Shown: in pieces, positions 31,930 through 44,833 of the stretch
Layout: every line of letters begins with the position of its first letter
Numbering within the stretch: the stretch's first letter is position 1
Assembly (NCBI RefSeq): GCF_963678975.1
Contig: NC_089274.1
Location: 23,211,133 to 23,275,132 of the forward strand
Direction of reading: 5' to 3'
DNA: 64,000 nucleotides
DNA from: Dysidea avara
Taxonomy: Eukaryota > Porifera > Demospongiae > Dictyoceratida > Dysideidae
Made by a program: the position numbers and the translations under genes
Notes under the pieces: model-generated
Database searches by the model: none
Told to the model about the DNA's origin: nothing
The model's input: only the letters and a program-made list of their open reading frames with translations

Positions 31930-34832
31930 GAGGGCGTTGCACGTTTATACCTAGTTTCAGGGTTCGTGTGTACTGTAGTAAGTGCAAGTATTGTTCAGCT
32001 AATGGTGTACGCAACTTTCGTGACTCCTTTATCAGTCGATATTCCACGGGAATACACGACCGAAAATATTGGAATATCTTTACAACACGTGGAGTCAGCG
32101 AGAAATGCTACTAACAGCTGCACTCAATTGCTGCCATTCAAGAAGTCCATTGTTACTTCAGTTATTATGGACCAACTCTACTTAGTGTCATTGACAGCAG
32201 CCAGCAAGTTAATAATGCTAGCTTAATACTATCAGAGGAGAAGATGTTTGCAGATTTACTGCTCATAATTTATGAACATTCTTTTTCTACTGGTTTTCAT
32301 GCATTCAGGAACATTACTAAATCCCAAAATGTACTAATAGCAGCAATTTCTAGAGCTCATGAAGTGACAGGTACAAAACGATCACAACTTGTTTACAGTA
32401 GGAAATACGCCAAGTCTTTTGGTTGCAGTTTAGACCTGTTAAATATTATGCCCACATCTTTTCTTAGTAGCGACAGTGAAGACTGTTATGATTTTGTTAT
32501 CTATGCCGCTAAGCAACATAATTCTGTTTGGCTTGCCAAACCTTATGTTGGGGTGTTCGGTAAAGGAATTAAGTTTACAAGGAGTTGCTGCAATTATTGG
32601 AAAAGATCAATGTTTGTGAAGACAACAAAATGTTTCAGTATATAATTCAAGAGTATCTTTCTGATCTATTGTTGATTAAAGTTTGACATCAGAGCATACA
32701 TATTGATTGCTAGAACTGATCCATATTTCTTGTACTATCATACTGGTTATCTTAGAGTGGCAGTGAACAGACTTAGCCAGGGAGGCCCATCTAACTAACA
32801 CTCTGAAGGGTTTTCCTCTGACGATCACTTCTGGATGTTTGATAAGATTTCAGCAGTACATTAGTAACATCAGCTCCAATAAGGATCAGTTTGTTAAGAC
32901 AAGACTGAAACCAATAATAAAGCAAACTGGATTGTTCTTACTACAAGCAGGCAATGAATTAGTTATGACTCAAAATTTTGTGTGCTTAGTCCTTTTGGTT
33001 TTGGAGAGAGGGACTAGAGCAATTTGCACATGCCACTTGTCTCGTTCACTATTCATGCTCCCTGGTGAATGTATTCAACACTTATCATGGTTACACCACT
33101 TTCACAAACGATGAAGTCTTGTCGTTAAAATGCTTTCGTGGACCATAGGATCCTCAACATACACTGTAATAAGCCATGCCCACACTGGTCGGTAGTAGCT
33201 AGAGTTGCCAGATAACCCTACTGTACAGTTCTGGTGATGCACCAGGAAAGCTGTCTTGTATGCAATGCAAATGATGGAGTTACATGTGAAATCACTTTAA
33301 TGATGTTGATTTGTTTTCAATGCCAAAATAGGGATTTTCATTATACTTCATGTCTCTTTAGTGCACAAACCCTTTAATACCATTTTGGTATATAGCTAAC
33401 TGATAAAACAGCACAGACTTTAGAACTATCCAGTTATGAACATGCCATGGCGTTACTGAGCCACGAACATCTGCCAGCATCTTTATGAAAGATGGCTACA
33501 TGTGACTGCTGTTGTATAATTTACCTGGTTGTCATATTAGGGTGACTGCTTTATTAGAGTATTTTATATCTCACTGTTGCAATATCTGAGGTGAAGCTAT
33601 CCCACATAACAAATCATTAAGAGAGTATAGTGGCAGTGCTCTGTTTCTTGACGGATTGGTTGTACTAGATGGTTGATGAAAAAAGTGTATTGGGTATAAC
33701 TCATTTGTTCTTGCCTAACCGTTTTGGCATTTATAGGGCCCATGTAATTAGAAAACAAAAACAAGAGGCAGAGTCTTAGCAAACCTACGCAAAAGCACTA
33801 ATACAATAACGAGAAGTGATTTTTTTGATCTGGCCAGTCTGCTTGATCATGGTTGACACCCGACTGTGGAGGTTATGTAAAATAGTTCTGTGTGACTTTT
33901 GACAGTAGTCTTTTTGGGGATTCCATTTTGTTTTGGGGAGATCCCTATATTATTTGTGACTGTCCCAACAAAAACCAAATAGTTTGCACAATTTCCAAAT
34001 TTCTTTCATTTTCTCAGTATTATCCACAGTTGGTTATCAAAGTTATGGTGAGTAGAGGTTTTGGAAATATAGTGCTAGATAGACAGTACGATAGTATGAA
34101 ATTACAGGTGCTTTATTTAATTCGCAACCGTAACTTATTTTGTTACTTTGGTCTGCGGACTTGGAATTTGGCCTAAAATGTTCACCATGCATTGTCAAAT
34201 TCACCAAGGTGCAGTTATAGCCCTGTATTTACTGGCACATACAAGTATGAGGGCGTTTCTCTTTTGTTCTTGTGGCCTCAATGGTATGTGTGCTCCCTAA
34301 ACAATGTCTCGATTAAAACTGGTGTGTTTCTTTATGGCATGCATAATTTCACCTATTTTTGTATGTTAAAAAGTATACTAGTGCAAACTATGCGAGAGGT
34401 TTTGCTGTGAGGGTCACTACTTAGCAATATAAATGTAATGGTATTTTAGAAAGTCATGCTACATTTTAGGACTAGAAACATTTGAAAGACTACCAGCTAC
34501 ATACTTGTTGTTAGGGTTGGACTTTATGGTGACATCTAATTATCATGTGTGGTTCATTGAGGCTAACCATACTCCAATGTGGCCTAAAGAGGTGCCTTTT
34601 ATTTACACCATGGGGGTGAGTAGTGTTGACTGTAGCTGACTGTGCTATGTTGTTTGTTCTGCAGAGTGACATGTTGGATTTAGTAATTGAAATACACTTT
34701 TCTTCTGACAAGTTTGTTAACTCACAACCTGGTGAGAAGTATGGCAGCTGGGAACTAGTCTACAATGAACTGCTAGCTAACTGTTCAGGATATCAGTATA
34801 ATCCTTGTAGAGACTTTCCAATACAGTCATGA
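31930..34832 (+). pseudogene. TTL-like copy A, broken in exon 1
   Basis: Homologous to copies B and C but damaged. The N-terminal part (about 31940-32225) still shows a hydrophobic anchor (LYLVSGFVCTVVSASIVQL), then a frameshift. The central TTL region (32290-32640) reads VTGTKRSQLVYSRKYAKSFG and LAKPYVGVFGKGIK before a stop. KFDIRAYILIARTDPYFLYY (from about 32683) and the last part of exon 1 lie in other frames. The exon-1 donor is GC (after 32950) where B and C have GT. Exons 2 (34470-34615) and 3 (34665-34832) are open and nearly identical to those of C and B, including the WFIEANHTP motif. It starts about 150 bp after actin. A transcript from it could not encode a full enzyme. Confidence 0.75.
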
Positions 34833-35086
34833 CCAAAAATAAACACTCATAGTGAATTTACTTTAAAATTCACTTTATAACTTACGCATGTATAATACAT
34901 GATATCTTTTTATGGTGAATTACTCCAGACAACTGAATGTAGTTCTATAGGGGTGATAACAATATTCTATATCAAGCAGTACAGCTTTATAGCTATGGTT
35001 CCAAGCAGACCAATTTTACATCACAGCCAGACAGATTGTGTATTAATTTCAGAACAGATTTTTTTTCTTACCAGGGGTACAATAAA

Positions 35087-35450
35087 CAGTAGCGGATCTA
35101 GAAATTTTCAGAGGAAGTTTCAGGTTGAGGAAGTTTTCAATAACTGTCAGGGGCAAATCCAGACTTTTTGAAAGGGGAGTTCCACCATGGAATTGTAACT
35201 TCAGCCTAGCTTTAAGTCAAAAACCAAAAAAAAGTAATTACCTGCTGTTGAACGATGTAATGCTGAGCAAACTTAAGAAGTTTGGCCAGTAGAAAACCTA
35301 AATATAATACTCTATAACTCTTGGTGATGATGTTTTCACCTACACAATCGTGAATCGTCATCCACACAAATTGTAAATAAATTTGGGGCACGCGCTATTT
35401 TCAGAGGGGGTTTCGGCTGAAACCATTGCAACCCCCAGTATCCGCCACTG
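35087..35450. mobile_element. MITE, CAGTAGCGGATC ends, 5-bp target duplication
   Basis: It starts CAGTAGCGGATCTAG and ends TATCCGCCACTG, with ATAAA on both sides. A segment at about 35152-35220 matches the left end of the 8455-8726 element, suggesting nesting or a shared module. Upstream 34833-35086 shows nothing else. Confidence 0.65.
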
Positions 35451-36069
35451 ATAAATCCTTTGGACTCAATATACTCCTGCTTTCATCATGGAAAAGCTAG
35501 ATGTAGTACTGTACATAATGCAATTCAGAATATCACCACATTGCTGTGGTGCTTATCTAACAGTTAATTCATTTGTTTTACCATCAAGAACCGGACCTTT
35601 CATTAATAAATATCTTCCATGTTGAAATAGAAAAAGGTTATTGTTGTACGTATATGTGTCCTCTTCTTAGTTTTCTGAGATTTTTATGTAGTGGCATATC
35701 TGGTAGAGGTTTCATCAGGATCATACATGATGTTGCAATTCATACATTGGGTTAACTGTAAACTTTATGCAGTATACAACTTAGGTATATTGGACTTAGC
35801 ATTTCTTGTAAAAATTATAGCACTTTACAATGAGTATATTTGAATAGTTACATGGACTGTCTCGTCACTTTTCTCAATGAACAACAGGCACAAGAACATC
35901 TTTTAACAGAAGTTGTGTGATTGGGAAAGATGGAACAGAATGGACATTTTATGAGTGATTATCTCGATTCCTTGGAATACACCAAGAAAGTAACCATTTA
36001 TTAATCATCAGCCTGGTCAGCAGGAATGTAGGCATTGGATGCTCTGTTATCCTTGTTACATCTTGTAGC

Positions 36070-36305
36070 TGCTAATGTGCCAGCTCAGTGCATGTCATAG
36101 TATACATTGGGTGACCTGCAGTTCGAATCCTGGGGTTGGAGGGATTTTTTTCCATACTTGGCCCCTTTTCTGTTACACCTTATCAGTTATAAGTCATTAA
36201 ATCTAAGTCCTTGAAATCAGGTTAGGTAATCCTAAGGCTGCAGCACATGTTGCTGTCAGACCTTCAGTGCTGGTCACTGTAAAGTGTTAGCTAATAATAA
36301 TGTGT
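36070..36305 (+). mobile_element. tRNA-derived SINE
   Basis: A box-like CCAGCTCAGTG (about 36080) and a perfect B box GTTCGAATCC (36121-36130) are spaced as in a tRNA, followed by a body and the tail CCTTCAGTGCTGGTCACTGT ... AATAATAAT. The tail matches 431-470 and the SINEs near 49.4-49.8 kb. Confidence 0.7.
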
Positions 36306-36384
36306 ACTGTATACAGCTATGTGTCTGCATGACTGAATAAGTTAACAGTCAGGGGTTCTATACATACATGTATATGCATATGTA

Positions 36385-36942
36385 CAGTGGCGGATCTAAG
36401 ATTTTTAAAAGGGGGTTTCTGAAAATCGGTATAGCTAAATAAGGCATCTGATAACAATTCTCTGGAAAATTTTGAGCTGATTTTTGTTAGCGATTACAAT
36501 AAATTCAATACTTTAAAGGGAAAATGTGCTGTTTACAACATCTGACTATTTTGGGGCCCAACAAAATCTTGTGATGCTTGTACAGCGCATTGTCCCTTTA
36601 ATCTGTAAATAATTACTAAATACTATAGCTAACTATACAGGGCAAATATGGTGACTACAAGCTGTGGCTTTGATTGCTCTATTAGAGTAGTTACTTGACT
36701 GCTCTATTAGAGTATCTCGATCGTTTGTAATGTAGTGGAGATGAAAAATGAAGTGTTACTGATGGTTTAATAGCTATAAATGGTGTTAGTTAAATGCAAC
36801 TGCATGCATGCTACTGGTATATAGTTGTTTGCTATGACAAATTGTCAATTCAACAATGTTTATGTAATGAGAATGCCACTAAGCTAAATTTAAAAAGGGG
36901 GTTTCTGTCGAAACCCCAGAAACCCGTCTGGATCCGCCACTG
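36385..36942. mobile_element. MITE, CAGTGGCGGATC ends, 5-bp target duplication
   Basis: It starts CAGTGGCGGATCTAAG and ends TCTGGATCCGCCACTG. ATGTA lies on both sides (partly within a (GTAT)n stretch at 36943-36965). Subterminal AAAAGGGGGTTTCTG occurs near both ends. It has two copies of the CTCTATTAGAGTA motif in tandem (36675-36715). Confidence 0.7.
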
Positions 36943-37320
36943 ATGTATGTATGTATGTATGTATACTGTATATTTAACTGTTTGTAATGCTGTACATATG
37001 TATATACCACATTTCCCAAGTGTATATTGTGTAGTCTAGAATTTGAAAATCACAGCAGATGTATAGTAGAGATTTGGAGGACATGTAACATATTATGTGT
37101 ATGCTCTTTCCTCGTATTAGACATCGACAATATAAAACAGTAGCTATATGCAAGCAAATTACAGAAAAGCAGGTGCACATACATTTATAACTTAGAAGAC
37201 AGTCTGTCAATACTCCAACTTGCAGCTGTAGGCTGTCAGCTTTGAATTAATGACAGATATCTTAATACTCCTTCACAGTATGTTTGTCTACGGAAGTTAC
37301 ATTCCCTGTATATGATCCTA

Positions 37321-37459
37321 TACTGTGAATTCAAAAGTATGAATTGATACCAAAGGGATGGCTCCTGTGCATGGCAACCAAGTATGACCCTCATACTCAA
37401 GTTGCCACAGGAGCCATCCCTTTGGAATCAATTTCATACTTTTGAATTTTTACAGTGTA
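37321..37459. repeat. Compact near-perfect hairpin (58-bp arms)
   Basis: Arms 37321-37378 and 37401-37459 are inverted copies with a few bulges and a 22-base loop. Ends are TACTGTGAATTC / TTTTTACAGTGTA. This could be a tiny foldback MITE or a source of a small-RNA hairpin. No coding. Confidence 0.75.
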
Positions 37460-38108
37460 TATAAGCCTGTACTGTGAGTTGTTATATGCAAGTATGTAGT
37501 AATTATATTACTCTTTGCTTTCTATAGCAATAGAACCATGCATGGACTGGAATGTATCACATGGGGGGGAATGCTGAGTTCATTAAAAATGTGGCATCGA
37601 TTGTTACAGTACATGAAGTGGTCTTATTTAGTGAGGTTTTGAATTATGTTACAGTGCATGCGCGGTATGTGCATGTGGCTAACTACTTTTGGTGTAAAAG
37701 TCCACAACTCTAATTAATACCAAAGCATGCATGCAGTTGACAAGACTACCACAGCAGGGGCATAGGGAGGTTTAGGGTGTTGGGAAACCCCACTTTGAGT
37801 TTCCCACAGAACCTAATACACTAATTAGTTTGGGAACACAAAAATGAGTGAGTAACACTCTTACACTAGCTAGCATACGTATACAGCACAACAACATAAA
37901 ACCTACATTTGTCTCTCAAGGAAGTGTCTACAGAAGGGGACATAGACCCTCTTGAAAGTTTTCTTAAATACTCTAATAGAGCAGTCAAATATACTTCTAA
38001 TTATAATGCTACAATGTCTGGTCTAGAAATATTATATCCTTGCTGAAAAAACTTTGAAATCTAAATTAAATCATTTGATTGCTTCCAACGATAAAGTTCC
38101 TTCTTCAT

Positions 38109-38446
38109 AGGCGGCGGAAAGGGGGGGGGGGGGTAGGGGGCTAAAGCCCCCCCTCAGAATGATATCACACCGAAATTATCTTTCTTGGAGTGGGGCTGAA
38201 AACCGTGATAAAGATCGAGATACTCTAATAGAGCAGTCACTCTAATAAAGTAGTCAGTGTGTAGCGAGCTATGTAAGGATTTTTATGTAGTTTATCAGCT
38301 AGAAATGGTAGCTGGTGAGGTGGAAAGCTCTTGTCAGTTGGTTGTGACCTTTTTTTTTTTTTTTTGGTCTCACCTTACCAAACTATAGAAATAAGTCTGG
38401 GTCAGCTCAGCGGAGCCCCCCCTCATATCAACTACTTCCTCCGCCG
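38109..38446. mobile_element. MITE, GGCGGCGGA ends
   Basis: AGGCGGCGGAAAGG at the left and TTCCTCCGCCGCTG at the right are inverted, followed inward by GGGGGCTAAAGCCCCC-like palindromes. It carries TACTCTAATAGAGCAGTCA plus a partial second copy. A poly-G run is near 38120-38132 and a poly-T run near 38350-38365. Confidence 0.6.
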
Positions 38447-38649
38447 CTGTCCTTCTTACATTACAAATCTGTTAATACATGGTTATTTATATGACTGCTC
38501 TATTAGAGTATAATAGACTGCTCTATTAGAATATATCTCAATCTTTTTAAGGAAACTTTCAAGAGGATTCATGTCCCCTCTATATAGATTCTTCCTTTAG
38601 AGATACTGCTGGGAATATATATTTATGTATATCATGTGCTTGGTTGCAC

Positions 38650-38718
38650 ACATGCGCACGCACACACACACACACCAGCACAAGCAAGCAAGCACACACA
38701 CACACACCAGCACAAGCA

Positions 38719-38755
<37 letters not shown>

Positions 38756-38903
38756 ACACACACACAGACACACACACACACACACACCAGCACAAGCAAG
38801 TACACGCACACACACACACGCCAGCACAAGCAAGCACACACACCAGCACAAGCAAGTACACACACGCACGCACGCACGCACGCACATACACACACACATA
38901 CAT
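38650..38903. repeat. (CA)n with interspersed CCAGCACAAGCAAGC units
   Basis: A CA microsatellite in which the unit CAGCACAAGCAAG recurs six times, making a second-order minisatellite. No gene. Confidence 0.9.
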
Positions 38904-41514
38904 GCAAAGCAAAGTAAAGCCTTCAGACCAGTAATTTCTCCTGAGGTGCTACCCTGCAGGTTACTGTATCATGTCTCATGCACACCCACCCTCCTGAACC
39001 TCACCTGCATGTCGTGTGAGACATGGATGGTTGGCCCAGTTTCAGCACACAAATTAAGGCAGATTGGAGGAGTGTAACATAAATAATTCTGAAAGGAGGC
39101 ATTGCTCTCTCCTGTGAAAAGAATAGAATTGCAACATAGATTGCTGTGGTTGCATTTTTAGTGTTTTTAGTAAGATTATTGTCAAGCACCTTTGCACAAG
39201 GCAAGTAAATTTGCAGTTTTAAACTTTCTGTATATTTATGAGCTGTGTTTGCCTGCAACGGGAGTGTATGATGTAAGGTGTTGTGCAATGAATTGGATTA
39301 TGTAATGTTGTTTGCACAATCCACTACGTGATTTAGTGGATTATGTCTAGTCAGCTTTAATGTACGTAGCTCAATGATATACGTACTTTTAGTATACATG
39401 ATTTGAACTTAGCTACCTGTTAGAGTATTGGGCACAAACAGAGTTCACTTTCCTCACAGCTCAAAAATATAATAGCAGTACAACACAAAAAATTGTGCAC
39501 TTTTTCATAAAGCATGACACTTTCCACATAAGTAGTATTCCTCATGACATAATTTTTTTATATAGTGACATCGCAGATTTGACCTTTTATGGCCATCATT
39601 TCTGTCTTAATCTCCCTGAGACATTAATTAACTTGTAAATACCTGGGAGTTAAGTGACAGTAAAATAAAACTGGAACATGCATACCAAAGAAATTACAAA
39701 CAAAGAGTATAATATACTGTTTAAGGTGGACAATTCTATCTTGCTTTTTTTGTAAGGTGATTGGGATTGCATATTGGCATGATAACAATGCTGAATCAGT
39801 AGCTTCCCACCTTATAGGAAAGACCTTAACCACCTTTTAGCTGAAGCATTTGCAATTTAGTAAATCCTAATTCCTAATCACAAAAGGAGCATTTTATTGT
39901 ACAACCATAATATAAACTTTTAGTGCTCAAATTTCCAATTGCACCTTTGTATAAAACGACCTTCTCCAGCACCTTCAAGTCAGGGGTGGATTTTTTTTAT
40001 GAAGGGGGGGGGGGGGGGGTCTAAGGGGCTACACCTCCCCCACCCCTTCCTTTTTAACTATTAATACTTACCCATCATAACCGATTCTTCTTCCGTATTC
40101 CATTATTATTGCTATATGCATCTCTGACCTGCAGTTGACATTTAATCCCAAAGCTATATACTATTGACATGCTGTAATAGACTGAATGCTAACATGCCCA
40201 TTCAACTCTCCAAGCTGCTCATGAGCACAAATGTAGTAAGCCCGAGTATCAATTAATTTACTACTTCAGAACTGGACAGTGTCATTGCCAGGATGGTCAG
40301 TTTTACATGTATCACTGGGTTGGAGATAATTGTGGTGCAACCATATAATCATCATATGTTAAAACTAAAAGAACCTTAACAAGTACACGTACAATATTGA
40401 GAGGTCTCTCACAAACATTGTATATTAGACTTCAGGAAAGCCTATATAACCCTCCCCATGCATGCAGTCAAACTATTGGGGGGAAGGTGTTATTTGTAGC
40501 TTGCATATTTACTCACCATGTACTACGTAACTGAACAATCTACTATTATTAGCTAGAACCAATATTAATGTACATAGAGAGCTGTTCCTGGTCACTGTTC
40601 TCAAATTCTCCAACATCACTCCAAGGAGCCCTGTAAGGCCAGGCAAATTAATTTATAGTTTATTGTCACTGCCTGCATGGCATTTGAATACTGTTCCATA
40701 ATCTTATCACATGATGTCTTGAATACAGGTATCATATACCTCCTTATACATAGGGTATATAGAAAGAGTGGTCATGGGCGGATCATGAAGATCCCATGCA
40801 TGTTGACAGCATTGGATCTCAGCATTTATATCAAGATTGAGATATTCTAAAATGATATGCCTACAAATACTGTAATAATTAAAACAGTATATGCACTGTA
40901 AGACAATTACAACATTCCTAATGCATATACATACTATAGTACTCATTATCTAGTAGCTTACTCCACCTGTACATGTACCTCATGCTTATACAATGTATAT
41001 TTAATTATAACTGGCAGTGACATATCATATGAATCATAAAGCTTATAATGGATATATCTATAGCTAAAATGTATGAATTTTGAACTGTGAATCAGTGCAT
41101 GCACATTTCAATGTCCATAATGAAAATGACCACCTATCCCATGCTTTTTTGAAAATTCTTTTTATGTGTGATCTTGTGCAGCAGTGAGCACTGCTTATGA
41201 ATCTGGTTTTCTCTATCTATACCAGCTAGGTCAGCATTGTAACTGTTTACTACACTATACCATTTAATGATATGTGCATTTTTGATGGTGCGATATCTTG
41301 TTGATGCTCTAAATAAATGGATGTTTATCTGATTTTTGGGAAGGGGAAATCAGAAGTGATTGTGACTAGTCGCTTTCACTATACAGCAGTCATACGACTT
41401 CCATAATTTCAACAGATTGTGCAACAATAAATTTACCTTATGCGCTATATGCTATATGTGCGTACATAGAAAAGCTAATCAGATGGAAGTGGTACAATTA
41501 ACCTTCACTCTCTT
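38904..41514. other. Gene-free stretch
   Basis: AT-rich DNA with no supported coding. It contains a poly-G run (about 40005-40018) just inside a MITE-like start CAGGGGTGGATTTT at 39983, whose right end I could not find. No other structure was recognised. Confidence 0.5.
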
Positions 41515-41519
41515 GATAA

Positions 41520-42222
41520 TCCAATAAATCCAATGAGTGATGGACCAAATCCAGAACAAACCTCTTTCTACAACCCTTCAGTTGCTCATCAATAATATAT
41601 CCTTTCTGTGATGCACATTCGGTGTGTAAGAAACAAGGAGATAGTCTATTACAGGCTAGGTAGAAGTGACACTGCTAAACTCACAATGAATAACAAGATG
41701 AATAGCTTGGAAACTTTGAAACTGGCATCTCAACTAGTACTGTCAATCTGATTTGTGATGAAAGCCAAAGAGAAGAGCCATTCTTTAGAGTAAATGATGA
41801 CAAGGAGACATTTCGATCTTTACAGCATGTGTGCCTGTCCTGATGGATGCAGTACTCCACCCATTCCTCAAACTTGTGACCAAACTGACTTGTGTACTTG
41901 TAAGAGTACTAGTGATGGTGCAGTGATAAACCTCCATGATCTAGACAACCCATATGCTCCATTGACTGCTGTGGACAGTGAAGGCTATACTTATTACTAC
42001 AATCTTTGCAGTGGAATAAAGCTAGATTGGAAAATGCAATGGAGTTGCTGCTTGTCAAGAAGATCCATTCCATGATACTTACTATAACATCGGAAATACT
42101 GGTCCTAAAACATTACCTCAAAATTATTTACATTTCATTACACTGGAGGTGCTCTTTTGATGTTAAAATGATATGTGATTCTGACTCTGATGACCCAACC
42201 AATGTTTGCAACACATGGTGAT
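41520..42222 (+). pseudogene. MRH-domain (mannose-6-phosphate-receptor-like) pseudogene
   Basis: Pieces in shifting frames resemble tandem MRH repeats of cation-independent mannose-6-phosphate receptor type proteins: PFCDAHSVCKKQG, then TGISTSTVNLICDE with PFFRVND, CACPDGC, and in the next repeat DLCTCKSTSDGAVINLHDLD, SEGYTYYYNLCSG, YYNIGNTGPKTLPQN and VKMICDSDSDDPTNV. MRH domains bind phosphomannose glycans for lysosomal sorting. At least three frameshifts separate these segments and no introns are apparent, so it is a decayed copy, possibly processed. Source gene not in the window. Confidence 0.65.
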
Positions 42223-42941
42223 ATATACCTAAAGGTATAATTGCCTATCCTCTGATTATACTTACCACAAAGTATGCATGTGCTAAACAAGTGCTTGAGT
42301 AACTGTTGACTATAGCTAGTACAAGCTATTAATCATTACGCACTGTAGTTTTTGAAGTTTACACATATGCACATACAGCATAATACATAACCTGTACCAA
42401 TTTTCTGTATTACTATGATGGGACTGCAATTTTTCATTTACTTTTTCTACAAATTATCGAGTTCATCAATACATGATCCCGATCAATATAATATACAACT
42501 CAGTAGCTGTAAAAAAAGTGTGCATCCAAGTAAAGCAGAGTTAACTTGACTGCGACAAAAAGTAATGATATACTAGAGCGCGACCATGTGTGAGGTATGC
42601 AAGCTGTAAATATCAATCAGATTTTTATTTTAATTTTATTTTTTTAATCAGATAGCTAGTACAATTATTAAAGTATTAGCTAATGGGTTTAACCTGAATT
42701 GTTTGATCGGTCAGTTAAAATATGTTCACTTGTAAACGGTGAATGCGAAGCCATGCCAACGTGTTGCTGTAAGATAAGGCATTTCGTTTTGAGAGCCGGC
42801 AATAAAATGTGATTGCTTCTTTTCCATGCCCCCCCAGCAGTTGCTGCAAAAAAGCTAACTCCACCTAACGAACTCGGTCACCATGCATACTCCCACTTCT
42901 TCTGCATCTCGTGACGTCTATAGACAGATGGTATTGATGCA
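42223..42941. other. Gene-free stretch
   Basis: AT-rich spacer between the MRH pseudogene and the upstream region of TTL copy B. I see no coding or repeat structure. Confidence 0.4.
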
Positions 42942-42954
42942 TTGTGGCAAAGGA

Positions 42955-43054
42955 GGAGCTGCAGGACACGTGGCAAAGTATTTGACTGTTCTATTAGAGT
43001 ATTAAGCGCCTATTTAAAAGCAACTGGCCACCGTAGGGGTGTGGCACGAGGAAG
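42955..43054 (+). promoter_or_regulatory. Upstream region of TTL copy B, shared with copy D
   Basis: These about 100 bases (CACGTGGCAAAGTATTTGAC, the CTATTAGAGTATTAAG motif, CGCCTATTTAAAAGCAACTG, GGGGTGTGGCACGAGGAAG) recur at 60848-60947 before copy D. TATTTAAA is TATA-like about 40 bp before the ATG. Promoter function is inferred from this and from conservation. Confidence 0.4.
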
Positions 43055-44833
43055 ATGCAAGTACACGAATCACGGAAGGCTAGGAAGACACTTGGAGCAC
43101 TGGTATACATTAGCATCGCCTTGTTACTGTTGTATGGATACTCCTTGTCAACCCGCGCGGTCCTCGTGCAAGAAGCACACGATGGCACTACTGACGTCAC
43201 AAAACTATTTACCGCGTTTCACAGCAAAAGCAACTACACAACTCGCAACTTTAACTGTACCTTTATACCAGCACAGATTGCGAAAGCACGCCACTATTTC
43301 TACCTTTTTGGAAGGGCGAAAGTGAAAGTGATAATGGAGGTCTGTGCTGCAAAGGGCTGGAAGTGGGAGTTCCTACCTAATAATACCATGATACCACATC
43401 TAATGGAGTCAACCTACGCAGACTCTCTGTACATAATTCAGGACAGGTCAAATATATTTGATCACAGCTTCATCAAGGAAATCACTGGAGCAAGACACGT
43501 GCTAGTATCAACCATCTCAGAAGCTCACAAGGTCACCGGCTCAAAGAATTCTCAGCTAATATATAGCAGAAAACTGGCTAAGTCATTTGGATGCACCTTG
43601 GATGATTTGAAGTTTATTCCCAAATCATTTCTTTCCTCAGAAATCAAAGAATGTTCAGACTTTGTTACATATGCTACTAATAAGCCCGAATCTATGTGGC
43701 TACTGAAACCATATAAAGGAATTTGTGGAAATGGGATAAAACTTTATCCAAATGTGTCATCATTATTGAGAATAATTATTAGCACATGTGGCAATCAGTC
43801 TAACTGGAGAAATCGGTACGTCATTCAGGAGTACCTTCCTAATCTTCTACTATTAAATGGGAGAAAGTTTGACATCAGAGCATACATATTGATTGCTAGA
43901 ACTAACCCATACTTTGTATTCTACCATCGTGGTTTTCTAAGGCTGACGGTAACTAAATTTAGTAAAACTGGTGGAAGAGATGCTCACTTAACCAACATAC
44001 ACTTGCAGGGGAACATCAAAGGATATTCACTAGAGGAACATATCTGGACTTATGATAAATTTCAACAATATTTGAGCAACATTAGCTCCAAAAATGACTA
44101 CTTTGTTCAGAAAAGGCTTGAGCCAATAATTAAGCAAACAGCCATATTTTTACTCCAAGCAGGTAGGCCACAATGCAATTTGAATTGGTTCTTGAGTTGT
44201 TGTTTTATATTTAAAAGCTTATACTGGTACTGCACTGTATTATGGGTGATATTGTTGTTATCACTGTATTATGGGTGATATTGTTGTTATCACTGTATTA
44301 TGGGTGATATTGTTGTTATCACTGTATTATGGGTGATATTGTTGTTATCACTGTATTATGGGTGATATTGTTGTTATCACTGTATTATGGGTGATATTGT
44401 TGTTATTACGTAGTTACATACTAGACACATGTTAGTTAACAAAAATTAGTGGAAAACTTGAAATGCATTTTTTTCATACAGGACTAGGAACATTTGAAAG
44501 ACTACCAGCTACGTACTTGTTGTTAGGGTTGGACTTTATGGTGACATCTGATTATCATGTGTGGTTCATTGAGGCTAATAATACCCCATTGTGGCCTAAT
44601 TCATACAACATGGCGGTAAGAATAATACACTTGGTTGTTCACTATATGCCTTGGTGTTATTGCAGAGTGACATGTTGGATTTGGTAATTGAAATACACTC
44701 ATCTCCAGACAAGTTTGTTAACTTACAACCTGGTGAGAAGTATGGCAGCTGGGAACTAGTCTACAATGAACTGCTAGCTAACTGTTCAGGATATCAGTAT
44801 AATCCTTGTAGAGATTTTCCAATACAGTCATAA
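43055..44833 (+). CDS. Membrane-anchored tubulin-tyrosine-ligase-like protein, copy B (intact)
   Basis: ATP-grasp ligase of the TTL family by motif: LLKPYKGICGNGI (about residue 217, ATP lysine and glycine loop), VIQEYLPNLLLL, GRKFDIRAYIL (about 268, Lys/Asp/Arg catalytic set) and GLDFMVTSDYHVWFIEAN (about 398, metal-binding Glu/Asn). Exons 43055-44162, 44482-44615 and 44666-44833 splice in phase to 469 aa. Unlike cytosolic TTL/TTLL enzymes, it starts with a basic stretch and a hydrophobic helix (residues 13-30, type II signal-anchor). Sequons follow (N60, N67 and others), and several Cys are shared with copy C (SFGCTL, GICGNG). Predicted topology places the catalytic domain in the secretory lumen, so tubulin is unlikely as substrate; the true substrate is unknown. 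An alternative is a cytosolic enzyme with a hydrophobic N-terminus. Intron 1 holds six 29-bp repeats. Confidence 0.85.
44232..44405. repeat. Tandem repeat, six 29-bp units
   Basis: Six virtually identical units CACTGTATTATGGGTGATAT+TGTTGTTAT in intron 1 of TTL copy B. Confidence 0.95.
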
